Of a stretch of 64,000 bases of DNA, positions 33,669 through 44,185 are shown in pieces. This DNA comes from Taxillus chinensis. Taxonomy: Eukaryota; Streptophyta; Magnoliopsida; Santalales; Loranthaceae. The stretch lies in the NCBI GenBank assembly GCA_023512835.1, contig CM042092.1:26237543-26301542 (forward strand). Reading direction: 5' to 3'. Position 1 is the first letter of the stretch; each line of letters opens with the position of its first letter. The position numbers were made by a program, and so were the translations under genes. Under the pieces are notes generated by a model, which was not told the DNA's origin, searched no databases, and saw only the letters and a program-made list of their open reading frames with translations.

Positions 33669-34060
33669 GATTGCCTCAAGTCTTGCCACCGGAGCAAAGG
33701 TCTCATCATAGTCTATTCCTTCTTCTTGACGATATCCTTTGGCTACCAGCCGGCTTTGTTCCAGATTACAATTCCATCCGTATCAAGCTTGTTCAGGAAC
33801 ACCCAGGTTAACTCCTATGACTTGCTGAGACTTAGGCCTTGGTACTAGAGTCCACACATTATTTCTCTTAAATTGATTCAGCTCTTCTTGTATGGCTTCT
33901 ATCCAATTCGAATCCCGAAGAGCTTCATCCACCACCTTTGGTTCTATTTGAGATAGAAAACATGAGTAAAAACACATGTTGGAGGTGGTCGCTCTTGTTC
34001 TTACACCAACAAGTAGGATCACCAATCACTTGATCCGAGGGATGGTTTTAGGTCCATCTG
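33669..34060 (-). pseudogene. Copia RT N-terminal fragment
   Basis: The 34025-33783 frame encodes SQIEPKVVDEALRDSNWIEAIQEELNQF, NNVWTLVPRPKSQQVIG. After a frame break the region down to 33669 contains the minus-strand [11 protein letters not shown] motif of the RT fingers. The catalytic YVDD part is deleted at the junction with the 3' LTR (33668), so no reverse transcription is possible from this copy. Confidence 0.9.
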
Positions 34061-35640
34061 TAATTCCGTGCATGTGATGGTTAATCTTGAATAATTTGAA
34101 GCTCGCCAAGTTAGGTGGTTCAGGTGTATCTGTTGGTTAAACTTCTTCAGGACCAGATGTTTCGTATTAGAAGGTACGGTAGAACTAGGTGGTTCTTCAA
34201 CACTATTTCTTTCGGTGTTAACGGTCCGGGACGGACTTGAAGGTGCTCCTGGAATTTTTGGTATCCGTAGGAGTATGTCCGGAGCTTAACGGTAGTCCTG
34301 AGTCCGAATCATCCGTAGCATCATCCATATAATTTCTTTGTACTTCGCCGATGCCACGTGGTTGGTCGAATGTGTATCAGGAACATTCATAAACTTTGAG
34401 TAATCGATGTTCTTGTCCGGGACCTGCACATTAGAACTTGAAGAAGCAACTTTTGACCAATTAAGATTAGCTTCATCAAAAGTCACATGGATAGATTCTT
34501 CAACTTTAAAAAGTTTCTATTGAAGACCCGATAAGCCTTGCTATGTAATGAGTACCCGACAAAAATCCCATCATCAGATTTTGGTTCAAATTTATTTCGG
34601 GTTTCTTTGCCATTTATCAATATATAGCAAGTACACCCAAAAGCTCGAAATATGAAATTGAAGGCTTTCGTCCTCTCCACATCTCATAGGGTGTTTTCAT
34701 GGTAGATTTATTTATTAGAGTTCTGTTCGAACATAGCGAGCAGTGGACACAGCTTCAAACCCATAGGCGAGAGGAAGCGTTGCCCCTCGCTAACATAGAT
34801 CCGCCAGCCTCGACTAAAGTACGATTCTTGCGCTCAGCTACAACATTTTGTTGTGGAGTTATGGGCGCAGAGAAGTCATGCTGAATGCCCTGTTCAGAAC
34901 AATATGATCTCATATCTGAAAAATCAAATTCTGTACCATGATCACTCCTGATGCACTTTATGCTTAGTCCTTGTGAGTTGTCTATCCAGTTGAAAAGATC
35001 TACAAGATGCTCAAAAGTTTGATTTCAGGAACATCACCCATGTGTATCTTGTGAAATCATCGATAACCACAAGGGTATATCTCGCACCATCCAGCGAAGG
35101 AACAGAAATAGGACCACAGAGGTCCATATGAAGAAGTTGCAGAGGAGCAGTTATTGAATTAACTGATTTGCTCTTAAAGCTATGTTTGGTCTGTTTGCCG
35201 AGTTGGCATTCTCAACAAAGAGTGTCTCTGGAGTATTTGAGTTTAGGTAGACCAGTGACAAGATCAAATGATGCTAACTTAGACAGTGTCTTAAAGTTTA
35301 AATGTGCGCATCGCTTGTGCCATAACCAACTATCTTCATCTGAAGCTTTAGTGAGGAAGCATACAGGGTCAAAAGAATTATTTCTTAAGACCACCGAGTA
35401 TATGTCCCCATCTCTTGATCCGGATAACTTTACATCTCCAGGATAAGTTTTCCTCATCGTACAGGTGTTGGACATAAAGGAAACAAGAAATCCTTTGTCA
35501 TATAAATTACCGACACTTAGCAAATTATGCTTCAAACCTTCGACTAGTGCAACTCTAGGGATTGATACACGGCCGTTGATTAAAGTGCCATACCCGAGTC
35601 TTACCTTCTTTGTTGTCACCATATGAAACGGATGGACCTC
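34061..35640 (-). pseudogene. Copia GAG-pre-integrase and integrase remnant
   Basis: The segment 35622-35212 encodes the GAG-pre-integrase region with VALVEGLKHNLLSVGNLYDKGF and DSWLWHKRCAHLNFKTLSKLA, followed by the CQLGKQTKHSF zinc-finger part. The integrase core follows in broken frames: the first Asp in a HMDLCGP motif near 35125, the second in an IRSDHGTEF motif near 34955 and Glu in NVVAERKNRT near 34840, so all three acidic residues survive. The 34680-34483 frame gives the C-terminal FRAFGCTCYILINGK and DDGIFVGYS. The 34480-34061 stretch is a low-complexity acidic linker toward RT. Stops and frame changes disable the protein. Confidence 0.9.
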
Positions 35641-36634
35641 GTTTTTTATTAACTTCTACAAGCGAGTCCGATCACCGTCATATGTCCTGGAGCATCCACT
35701 ATCGAGGATCCACTTGCTTTGATTGATCTTTAACTTCAAGTGATCTGGTAGTGCAATCCAGAGATGCTCCCGAAAGACAACAATTTACACTTTTGGTGCC
35801 CAAACTTGTTTCGGGCGGTTAGAAAGAAAATGATAATGTCGCGATTCCGGATTTGACTTTGCTAGGACTTTTAGCTCTCCAAGTTGACTTTAATTTGTTA
35901 GTTTCATTGCTTCTTTTATTTGGGTTATCTTGGGAGAGACACTCCTTTGAGGTTTAGCTTTTGTTTTGCTCGAAGAACCCTTTTTTATTGAACCGATCTT
36001 TATTGGTACGAATTTGATTACAAAGCCGTTATCGGATAAACTCCAACATTCATAGTGATAATGACCTATTTCCCTACAGATGGAACAGACACTATAATGC
36101 GGAGTACAAACAGGGGATACGGGTCTCTTAGATTTTATAGACTTTCTACTCTGTTCCCTGTGGCCTAATCCATTGCGTTTGGGTGATGCGCTCTTGGCCT
36201 TAGACGTCGGCCTTAGCCTTTCCTTTCTTTTTGGGTGCTACAGTTTTGGCTTTTAACTGCAGCAGCCTTTCCTTCATCATTAGTTACGGGTCTACGCTTC
36301 GGGAAGTGCGATATGACCTCAACTCCACGATCATAAACTATGGTGCCACCCGAAATGTAACCATCCAATGGTTTAGACGTCCTAACAGGATATAAGTTGG
36401 TTAGTTTTGGAGTGAAATCCGGAGGACACTCAATAGCTTGAGCATTGGAGGTTGATGATTCTAAGCCTAGGCCAGGTTTGACTCGAGCATTATCCGGATC
36501 AGTCCTAAATGAAGAGGCTATTTCCCCGGATTTAAGCCACTTGCGATTTATTTCCTTTTCCTGTTCTAGTTCATTCTCGAGTCTTTTTACAATAACTTTT
36601 AGGCCCGAGAGATTGGTATTTAACGAGATGATTT
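35641..36634 (-). pseudogene. Copia protease region remnant
   Basis: Near 35720-35650 the minus strand encodes SKWILDSGCSRTYDGDRTRL. DSG is the retropepsin active site, and the usual RHMTGD that follows is changed to RTYDGD. Between this and the coiled-coil Gag segment (36635) are basic linker sequences with a CSICREIGHYHYEC-like zinc finger near 36090-36040. Frames are interrupted throughout. Confidence 0.7.
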
Positions 36635-37075
36635 TCAGCCCTTAGATCGTGATACCAAGCTTCTTTTCCTCTCGAAGTCGGCTATGTCTTTTTCAAGTCT
36701 AGCAATAGTAAATTCAAGACGTTTATTCTGACTTTCCATATCTTTGTACATTTGAGTAATTATTAGTCTCTCATTCTTTTCATGATCACGTTCAGTAACA
36801 AGAGATTCTATTTTACTCATGAGCTCAGAGATAGAAGGTACCTCAGTATTTGCCATGAGGCAGACGTTCGGCTTAGGAGTTAGCTCATCATCCGAGGATT
36901 CCTCCTCTTCTTCCGAGCCACTGATGTACTTTGTCACGAACGCCTTCCTCTTGTTTTTGCTGTTGTTTAAGGTGGTATGTCGAGGAGTAACCTTGTCACT
37001 TTTCTCTGCCATCTTAGATTTGGATCTGCATTTCTTGGCCGATGACCGGGTTTCCCACAATTAAAGCATTCTTGG
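36635..37075 (-). pseudogene. Gag zinc knuckle and coiled-coil extension
   Basis: Just upstream of the 37060 frame the minus strand encodes CFNCGKPGHRP, the CCHC knuckle, with the final Cys (KKCRSKSK) in the next frame, so a one-base shift cuts the knuckle. The 141-codon frame then gives a basic stretch, an acidic run (SGSEEEEESSDDE), LMANTEVPSISELMSKI and a long Glu/Lys-rich segment (EKNERLIITQMYKDMESQNKRLE) that looks coiled-coil. Such an extension is usual in SIRE-like Gag and may aid particle assembly. Confidence 0.85.
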
Positions 37076-38073
37076 GAGCTCGACTCCGATCGTTCCTTCC
37101 TTCTGGATGATGAGGAGCCTCTTCGAATCATTTTCTACTTTTCCGAAAGAATCGTTCAAAGGATTTAACAAGAAGAGCTATTTCCTCTTCTACGTCCGAG
37201 TCGAGAATTCTTCGACTCATCCGTATCATCCTCTTGATGATTCTTGGAGCATTCCAGTAGCTTTGAGGGCTACCCCTTTTTCTTTCCGAGCTATTTTCTC
37301 ATCACGGTCGGTGTATCCGAATCCGACCTCATGAGTCCGAAGCTCTCCGTATATTTCTTCAAGGGCGAACGGCGGGTTTTTGTCGACTTGCATCCGGGAG
37401 CCGCTTGGAGTAGTAGCGATCCGGCAAGGATCGAAAGAACTTGTCATTGATTTGAGACCGAGTGTAGTGTTCATTGACGGTTTTTAGCTCTAGAATGAGC
37501 TTGCCGAATCTCCGATAGATACTCTCAAGGGATTCGCCAGGTTTGTGATTAAAACTCTCAAAGTTCGTTGAGAGCACATATCACGTTTTGATCCGGGGAC
37601 CGACTTCCCTCATAAAGGATTGTCGGTTTATCCCCGAACAGCTTTTGCCGACGTGCGGCCCTGGACGTCCGTGAAAGCCTCGTAATCCAAAGATGATGTA
37701 ATGTAAGCCGAGCCTTTTCGCTAGCGCACCGCCAAGCTCTTTCATCGTTGGTAAGTTCGGCATCCGTCTTTGGCCTTCTAACTCTATGTTCTCCGATAGT
37801 CATCGAAATTGGAATCTCCCGATGAAGACAGGGCCACATGAGATGGTCATGGCATACCATGAACATCTTCATGCGAGCTTTCCACCGGGAGAAAAGCTCG
37901 GTGTGAATTTGGGCGGTTTTGTCGAGTAAAACCAGAACTCCGTGGTTGAGCGGTGGAGGCAGCAGCGGTTGAGGTGGGTCGACGTTTTCACCGCCGCTTC
38001 GATTCGGGATGGGCTCTTGTGCACCTCCGGAGTTAAGGCGAGTGTTGAATAGCATACTACTTTCTTCGGCCAT
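37076..38073 (-). pseudogene. Copia gag (UBN2-type) remnant
   Basis: The start MAEESSMLFNTRL lies at 38073, about 50 bases after the primer site; the frame is open upstream to 38133, but the ATG at 38073 fits Gag better. The first segment gives a Pro-rich N-terminus and SRWKARMKMFMVCHDHLMW. After frameshifts near 37840 and 37570, 37577-37359 encodes NFESFNHKPGESLESIYRRFGKLILEL and QINDKFFRSLP, the UBN2-type Gag core. Later frames (37474-37226) carry the pre-knuckle segment. Gag would form the particle; several frame breaks prevent this. Confidence 0.88.
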
Positions 38074-38120
38074 TGCTGAGAGTGAAAGAGTGGGATCTCT
38101 ACTTAGAACAAATAGAACTT

Positions 38121-38132
38121 GCTCTGATACCA
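38121..38132 (-). other. Primer binding site, initiator tRNA-Met
   Basis: The minus strand reads TGGTATCAGAGC, the standard plant copia primer site, two bases inside the LTR. Confidence 0.95.
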
Positions 38133-38527
38133 CTTGATGGTCCCTTGGAGCCTAGAGGGAGGTGAATAGGCTCTTATCCAAACTCTTTATATTCTCTTAT
38201 GATACAAACACTTATCTAGTTAAATGATAGAATCATCTGCGGAAGATAACCAGGATAGTGGAAGTATTTTGTTTTATTATCAAAAGATAAATACAATAAA
38301 ATAGAAGCAAGACTCTTTTACACTCTGTTTACAAAAGGATTCACACTCTAGCCTATATTATCTCTTTGAACTCTTGTGCATACACAGGATTAATTCAGGC
38401 TTGCTCGCACACCCCTTTAAATATACAAGTATAAATATTTATACAAAAACATTCCTAAAAGACAACCTTGGAACTTGTAGTTCCGGAATGCGTTCAGCAC
38501 TAACTATTCCTCGGTAGTCTCTCTGCC

Positions 38528-38713
38528 TTGACTGCTGCAGTTTGTGGAGCTCAAGATCTTGGGTTTGAAGAGTATAAGTTCCTTTGTGAGTTCCCAAATA
38601 TAATTAAAGTTGTGTCCACATATCCGGGTGATCCACATGTAAGATTCTTCAGGTTCTCAACAAGTTTGTCTTATATCGGGACACCACGAGTTGATAACCT
38701 TAAATGCGGTTAA
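38528..38713 (+). CDS. LTR antisense ORF, 61 codons
   Basis: Starts MTAAVCGAQDLGF and ends DNLKCG, antisense to the element. Third copy of the frame described at 5693-5878 and 33306-33491. It is unclear whether it is translated. Confidence 0.3.
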   Translation: MTAAVCGAQDLGFEEYKFLCEFPNIIKVVSTYPGDPHVRFFRFSTSLSYIGTPRVDNLKCG

Positions 38714-38749
38714 GTTGAGCAGCATTTTCTTGGTCCAGTGTAATTTTCC

Positions 38750-39310
38750 TTACTCCGTAGCTAATGAAGCTTGGAACCTTACTCCATGCCGTAGTTGCTT
38801 ACTCGTATCTATTTGATAATGGAATTCTTAGTCTGTGTCGCGCTTCCTTACTCCATATGAATGAGAAGGTCGGAGTGCTTATTCGTATCGCGCTTCCTTA
38901 CTTCGCATGTAAGTTCTTTACTCCAGTATGTAAGTTCCTTACTCCGTATGAGTCTAAAGGATCGGATGGCTTACTCCGTACTAGCACATCCTTACTCCGC
39001 ATGAGTGAGTGGTCCGGATTCCTTACTCCGCATCTAAGTTCCTTACTCGGTGCGAATAAGGACTCAGGTCCTTATTCCGCATCGCATTTCTTACTCGTGT
39101 GTATGAAAGACTCGGATGCCTTACTCCGTGTCTTCTTTACTTTAGTTCATTTGAGTGAAAGACTTAACTTTTTAGCTCCGTGTTGACTCTTTTACTCCAT
39201 GCGACCTTGTAGACCAAGATTCTTACTCCGCATCGGTTTGACTTAGTCCGTTTGAGGCATTAAGAGCGATTCCGTAATCCGTAGCTTTTAAGTTCTTAGT
39301 CCGCACGAAT
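38750..39310 (-). repeat. CGGAGTAAGG repeat region in LTR
   Basis: On the plus strand TTACTCCGTATG, CCTTACTCCGCATG and CTTAGTCCG recur irregularly over 560 bases, about twice the span in the solo LTR. It lies in the U3 part of the LTR. Confidence 0.88.
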
Positions 39311-39538
39311 GTTTCTTATTCCGTATGTATTGGTGACTTAGTTATTTACCAAGTGTTTGACAACACTCACTCTTGTCTGGATCGGGATTATGTATCGTCG
39401 TCCTTAGCTTTGCTCTCACGAGTGTATCTCCGGATTGATAACATATCCTTTGCAATGATCAAAGAAACACAAAAGATCTAAAATCAAATTACATAGGGCT
39501 TTATCAAGCATTATCCAAATTCCGGGCTTAATCCAACA

Positions 39539-39543
39539 ATGGA
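39539..39543. repeat. Target site duplication ATGGA (right)
   Basis: Exact partner of 32911-32915. Confidence 0.92.
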
Positions 39544-40600
39544 TCTAGCTCTAACGATGTAGATCATTTTTATTAAGTGATCAATCGTATCTCAAAAATA
39601 TATGAGAGTGATTCTATATTATTTTAATCACCATTCAGGATATAGGTTAAAAACTACATCCCCAATAGTGGATTTTCCACCCAAACGAAATTTGTTAATG
39701 ACATAATCTTTTACACTCTCCCTTATGAACATTCCAATAAGCAATCTAAGAATTAAAATATTTATCATATACTAAGCCAAACACAAATCTTAGTATGGGA
39801 AATAATACACATTAATACCACTGGTGCCACTAAATCAAAGAAACAATTGTAATTGTGTTCAATTTGTTACCAAGTGAGCGACCCATGCCCATAGCTATGC
39901 ATATTCGTGTTGGTGGTTAGTGGGCACCAAATTGTAGGGGAAAAGAACCATCCCCACATTCAAAAACCATATCCAATATCCCTTTCTCCTTCACCGAACA
40001 AAACATACGATAGCCCTCCACCCAGGTAACTCTTCATATTCTCTGTCATGCTTTAATTATTATTATTATTTTGATGATAAGCTTTTACTGTTGCTTCACC
40101 ATTCGCCTAACCGTGCTCCCAAACATACTCTTGTCTTCTATATTACGGACATACTCGGTTACACTCAATTTTCACATGTCATTCTTCACCTGCACTTGAG
40201 CTTTTGTTCGTTTCTTAAAAAATGTTATTTATATAAAAATAGGGAAAAAAAAGAAAAAACAGAAGCCAATGCAGTAAATTCATACGTAATGTATATACAT
40301 GTTGGGCAAACAATATAAAGACAGATTTGGCATATTTATGTATGTAGGGCATGGCTTCTTGGAGGCAAAGTATCACATTCCTTGTGTCCGAAATGATATA
40401 TGATATAGTTGAAAGTGTAAGCATGTATACAGTTAAAGCGTGAAGACCCACCCCACCCATAGAGACATTAATTGAGCTGAAAATTTTGTGAGATGTGATG
40501 GTTTAGGGCTTATTAATTTGAACCCCAAGGCATGGATGTAGACTTGGTCAAGACACGAGCATATCCAAAGGTAGGGGACACCAATCGATTTTGTAATGTA
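39544..40600. other. Unassigned AT-rich block
   Basis: About 1 kb without recognisable coding. The small frames at 40091-40318 and 40215-40460 overlap each other on opposite strands and show no domain. Together with 32354-32910 it is the pre-insertion flank of the SIRE-like element. Confidence 0.4.
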
Positions 40601-40690
40601 TATAAGGGGATGGATCTAATAAGTTTCGTTATGGGGGAATACAAACTTGTATAACCCATGTCTGAAATCATTATCTAAAACTTTGATTAC
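40601..40690 (+). repeat. Dispersed repeat, copy 2, left part
   Basis: The sequence around ATGGATCTAATAAGTTTCG through AAATCATTATCTAAAACTTTGATTA matches 14480-14570. The match is then broken by 3.5 kb and resumes at 44186. Confidence 0.65.
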
Positions 40691-41127
40691 CACTAGAGGC
40701 AAAACTCTAAATCAAAAAACTATCCAAACTGACCTGCTGAAACTGCTAATTTATCAAACTACCAAAATCAAATAAAATCAGTTTGGTTTGGTTTGAAACT
40801 GAAAAATATATCATTTTGGTTTGGTTTGGAATTTCAAAATCACGATTTAAAATCAACCGAACCGAATAATATTGTAATTTATTTATTTTATATTTTTATT
40901 TTATGTTTTGGAACTTATTTTTTTAAGATTGATTGATAATACTTGATATATTGTGTTTGTTAATTATATTATCTAATTTTGAGACTTTTATAATTATACA
41001 ATTGATATGTATTAGTATTGATGTATTTACACCTTATTTATTTTTTTTTGTTTTACATCCTTTCAACTTTCATAAACTCAAAAATTGATGAACCAAACCG
41101 ATCCAAATCGATAATTTTTCAGACCAT

Positions 41128-41240
41128 TGTATTAAAACAATTAAATATATACCATATAGGCCTTATGAGTAATGTATTTATATGGGGATCACCCCTTTCC
41201 CATAATAAGAAGAAAATCATATTTGTTATTTCTCTTCACA
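41128..41240 (+). mobile_element. 5' LTR of small copia element
   Basis: TGTATTAAAAC to TCTCTTCACA, 113 bases, nearly identical to 43909-44021, with the Met primer site directly behind. Confidence 0.88.
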
Positions 41241-41254
41241 TGGTATCGAGCCAA
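41241..41254 (+). other. Primer binding site, initiator tRNA-Met type
   Basis: TGGTATCGAGCCAA, two differences from the standard TGGTATCAGAGCCA. Confidence 0.85.
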
Positions 41255-41760
41255 GGTTTGACGCACGACAATCCTTGACCGCATTACCCCTTTCCGACAG
41301 GTCCTCGATGCCTTTGACCGCGAAACGTAGCAACGGCCTTCTCTGCGACGCGATCGTAGCCACGGCGTTCTGCAGCATGATCCTTGCTCCGATCCTGATG
41401 TAGGTAGAGATCTTTCTAACGAGCCTAATACGCGACGCGATTGGCCTTGGCGATCTCGGCGGACGCAATGCGACTACGATCGACATACGATTGACGGATA
41501 TCGGCGGATGCTTGGTGTCGTGCTAACGGACGATAAGCTGCGATTGGCGTTACACAAACGCCTTGACACCGTGGGCGGACGCGACGCGATTGGTGGACGC
41601 GATGCGATCGGGCGCTTGGCGAAACGATCTGCAATGTTCGGCGATGATTGATGCACGCGTATCTCGCGTCCTGGCATGGGTATCTCTCTGCGGCAAAAAA
41701 CGCTTGCGCTGATTGATGCATGGGTATCTCTCTTAACAATCGCTATGATATTCGATTACA
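41255..41760. repeat. GC-rich GCGACGCGATCG degenerate repeat
   Basis: Imperfect copies of GGACGCGACGCGATTGG, GCGATCTCGGCGG and ACGATCG fill the leader of the small copia element, in sharp contrast with the AT-rich surroundings. No coding similarity is seen, and frames on both strands are products of the repeat. Confidence 0.7.
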
Positions 41761-42601
41761 CATATCTTATCTTGTGATGATTTGGATCGTATCCTGTTGA
41801 GCATGTGCGTATACTATGATGGTTTGGATCGTATCTTTGTGATGGTATGGATCGTATCTGTTGGACTTCGCGTCTTATCTTTGGCATTGCTGACTTTGTG
41901 AATATTACCATTCGTTACTACGATTGTTATCGTAGATATGGTTTTGGATATTGATTTGTGAATATTGTTGGGTAATAGTGTTGGGTAATTGTGTACTTGT
42001 GGTTGATGTTACATTCAACACATAGTCAACACGTTTGGATACATGCCCTATGGGCTATCCTATAGTGATCTTGGCATTTCTGATTCTCTTGAATCAGTTA
42101 CCTTATCTCGTGATGATTATGAGTTCTTGGTTGGTTTTGCCCGGATGGCTACGACTTGACACATCTTCGCTACATTGGCATTGCAACCATCAGGTAGTTC
42201 TTTTTGTTTGCTTACCTCCAAACCTAATACTTGGGTCATAGATTCTGGCGCCACTCATCATATGACTGGTAATTTTAAACTCTTATCATTTTGTCAATTT
42301 ATGGCGCCCACATCATCTCATCTCATTATCTTTGCGATGGTTCTCAAACCTCTATCACTTGAACGGGACTACACACTTAAGCCCATTTATTTCTCTTTTA
42401 ACCGTGTTGCATCTACCTACTCCCCGTATAACTTATTATCCTGTTAGCTCCTTGACTAAGGCTCTCAATTATTCTATAACCTTTTCATCTTTTGGTTGTA
42501 TTATTCGAAGATCCGAAGACGGGACGGATGATTGGTGGGAGAACCGAAGTTAATGGTCTTTATCACTTTGATCGCTGGTTCATTCTAATTCTATTGCCAC
42601 T
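41761..42601 (+). pseudogene. Copia gag end and protease remnant
   Basis: Near 42225-42275 the plus strand encodes NTWVIDSGATHHMTGNFK, the copia retropepsin active site with DSG intact. Downstream the 42332-42553 and 42175-42447 frames contain the rest of the domain in broken form. Gag upstream is hardly recognisable, apart from short stretches near 42035-42180. Confidence 0.8.
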
Positions 42602-42862
42602 ATGGTTACCTGTCGTTCCTCGGATCACTTTTGGTTACATTGTCGCTTAGGACATCCTTCGCTCGATAAGCTTCAATCTATGTCACCCTATGTTGTCTCT
42701 ATTAAGTCGTGTGAAACTTGTGAGTTAGGTAAACATCATCGTGTTTCTTTTCCTTCCCGTCAAATTAATCGGGTGGCTAAACCCTTTGAATTGGTTCACT
42801 CGATGTATGGGGTCCCTTTCTTATACCAACTTCTTCTGGTTTCAAGTATTTTGTCACATTAA
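42602..42862 (+). pseudogene. Copia GAG-pre-integrase domain
   Basis: Encodes SSDHFWLHCRLGHPSLDKLQ, then SCETCELGKHHRVSFPS and AKPFELVHSMYGVPF. The HCRLGH and CETCELGKH groups are the zinc-binding part leading to integrase. The first catalytic Asp is normally in HSDVWGP; here the motif is HSMYGVP, so that residue is lost. Confidence 0.88.
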
Positions 42863-43260
42863 ATCAATGATTATTCTCACGTGACTAGGTTATATTTAAT
42901 GAAAAATCGAACTAAAGTTTTCTCTTGTTTTCAACACTTCTATTATGAAATTCAAAATCGGTTTCAGGTCTCTATTAAATACTTGCGATCGAGATAATGC
43001 CAAGGAATATCTAAGTACCTCTTCTTGGGTTTCAACCCTTTTTGGTCTCTCATGGTATTGTGCATCAAACTTCTTGTTCATATACTCCTCAACAAAATAG
43101 AGTTCTTTGAAAGGAAGAATCGCCATTTCTATGGATGTTGCCCATTGTTTAATTTTGCATATGCAACTTCCTAAATCTTTTGGGGGTTCTACAATTCTTA
43201 TGACTTGTTATTTGATTAATCGTCTTCCCTCATCTCTTTGTCGAACGAAAGTATGTCTTG
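42863..43260 (+). pseudogene. Copia integrase core remnant
   Basis: In broken frames the plus strand reads the DNAKEYLS-like motif near 42990 and CSYTPQQN followed by LERKNRHL near 43080-43115, then FGGSTILMTCYLINRLPSSL near 43180-43240. The third catalytic Glu (in LERKNR) is retained. The minus-strand frame at 42896-43126 is a shadow of this region. Confidence 0.8.
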
Positions 43261-43908
43261 GATATACTCAATGAGGTTAGGTACTTAGGCGTCAAACTTG
43301 TTACTTCTTCTATGGATCCAAATGTCCAGTTAGATTGAACATGGTGAGTTGTTACATAACCTGCTCAATTTCGGAGATTAGTTGGTAAGTTAAACTATTT
43401 GACCGTTACTAGACCCAATATTGCCTTTGCTATAAGCATAGTAAGCTAGTTTATAAGTGCTCCTCGCACTACCCAATCGGACTAACGCAACATTGCGAAT
43501 TGTCAAGTACTTAAAGGGAGCACCAGGACGAGATATTCTGTTTACCAAACAGGATAATCTCAATATTCATGGTTATTCGATGTTAAATGGGCGAGAATGT
43601 CCGATTGATAGAAGATTCATTCCTGGTTATTGTGTGTTCCTTGGTGGAAATCTTATAGTATGGAAAAGTAAGAAACAACATATGGTGTCAAGATCTAGTG
43701 CCGAAAGAGTAGAGCAATGGCACATGTAGCAGGTGAACTAACGTGGTTGACAATGTTGTTATCAAAAATTGGCTTACTTTCTTACGCACCTCGGTGTTGC
43801 ATTGTGATAGTCGATCCGCTATTTACTAAGTCTCTACGGGGTAATCATGTACATCAACTTTGTAACAAGTTGGAGCTATTTGATATATATGCTCCAACTT
43901 GTGGAGGA
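43261..43908 (+). pseudogene. Copia RNase H remnant
   Basis: The RT domain is almost absent: similarity jumps from integrase to the RT end (KLNYLTVTRPNIAFA-like near 43390-43440), then LRIVKYLKGAPGRDILF, GYCVFLGGNLIVWKSKKQHMVSRSSAE and ELTWLTMLLSKIG, and a shortened end near 43860. A deletion has removed the catalytic RT. A purine run and the 3' LTR follow. Confidence 0.82.
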
Positions 43909-44021
43909 GTATTAAGACAATTAAATATATACTATATAGGCCTTATGAGTAATGTATTTATATGGGAATCATCCCTTGCCCGTAATAAAAAGAAAATCAT
44001 TTTTTGTTATTTCTCTTCACA
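43909..44021 (+). mobile_element. 3' LTR of small copia element
   Basis: TATTAAGACAATTAAATA to TTTCTCTTCACA, matching 41128-41240 with few differences. The TG start is altered. Confidence 0.85.
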
Positions 44022-44185
44022 CGTTCGTTCAAATCAACGGAACCAAACGCGAATCAGTTTGGTTCGGTATGGTTTGGTCCAAGAAATAAGTTTGGTTTGA
44101 TTTGATTTTGTCCAAACCAAAAAATACCAATTTGGTTTTAAAAATAGCTCAAACCGACCTAAACTGATTGATTTAATCCCTAATC

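Larger units (their letters stand above)
32916..39538 (-). mobile_element. SIRE-like copia element with internal deletion (6.6 kb)
   Basis: Flanked by ATGGA on both sides. On the minus strand the order is 5' LTR (39538-38135), Met-type primer site, gag, zinc knuckle, coiled-coil segment, protease, integrase, start of RT, then a direct jump into the middle of the 3' LTR at about 33668. RT core, RNase H, polypurine tract and the first part of the 3' LTR are missing. The two LTR copies differ at roughly one base in twenty over the first 200 bases by eye, so the insertion is not very recent. The long LTRs, Met primer and long coiled-coil Gag extension suit the SIRE/Maximus group, but RNase H and any env-like ORF cannot be checked. 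Confidence 0.93.
38135..39538 (-). mobile_element. 5' LTR of SIRE-like element (1404 bp)
   Basis: Plus-strand TGATGGTCCC to ATCCAACA, with TG/CA ends, next to the primer site and the right ATGGA duplication. It carries an enlarged CTTACTCCG repeat region (38750-39310), longer than in the solo LTR at 5118-6293, and the antisense ORF at 38528-38713. Confidence 0.95.
41128..44021 (+). mobile_element. Small copia element with 113-bp LTRs
   Basis: Two near-identical 113-base repeats at 41128-41240 and about 43909-44021 bracket a plus-strand copia gene set in the order protease, GAG-pre-integrase, integrase, RNase H. A Met-type primer site follows the first, and a purine run (GTGGAGGAG) precedes the second. 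At 2.9 kb it is shorter than a full copia element, and most of RT is missing. The very short LTRs suit the Ale/Retrofit group, but that is an inference. Flanks ACCAT and CGTTC do not form a target duplication. Confidence 0.85.
40691..44185. mobile_element. Insertion splitting the dispersed repeat
   Basis: The outer parts are rich in AACCAAACC and GGTTTGGTTT units in inverted arrangement (40740-40870 and 44040-44170). The edges, CTAAATCAAAAAACTATCC on the left and GATTGATTTAATCCC on the right, could be very imperfect terminal inverted repeats. The middle is a separate copia element (41128-44021). The class of the outer element is not known. Confidence 0.5.

Noticed and set aside
41123..44026. 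Target duplication around the small copia element
   Set aside because: Flanks ACCAT and CGTTC differ at most positions.
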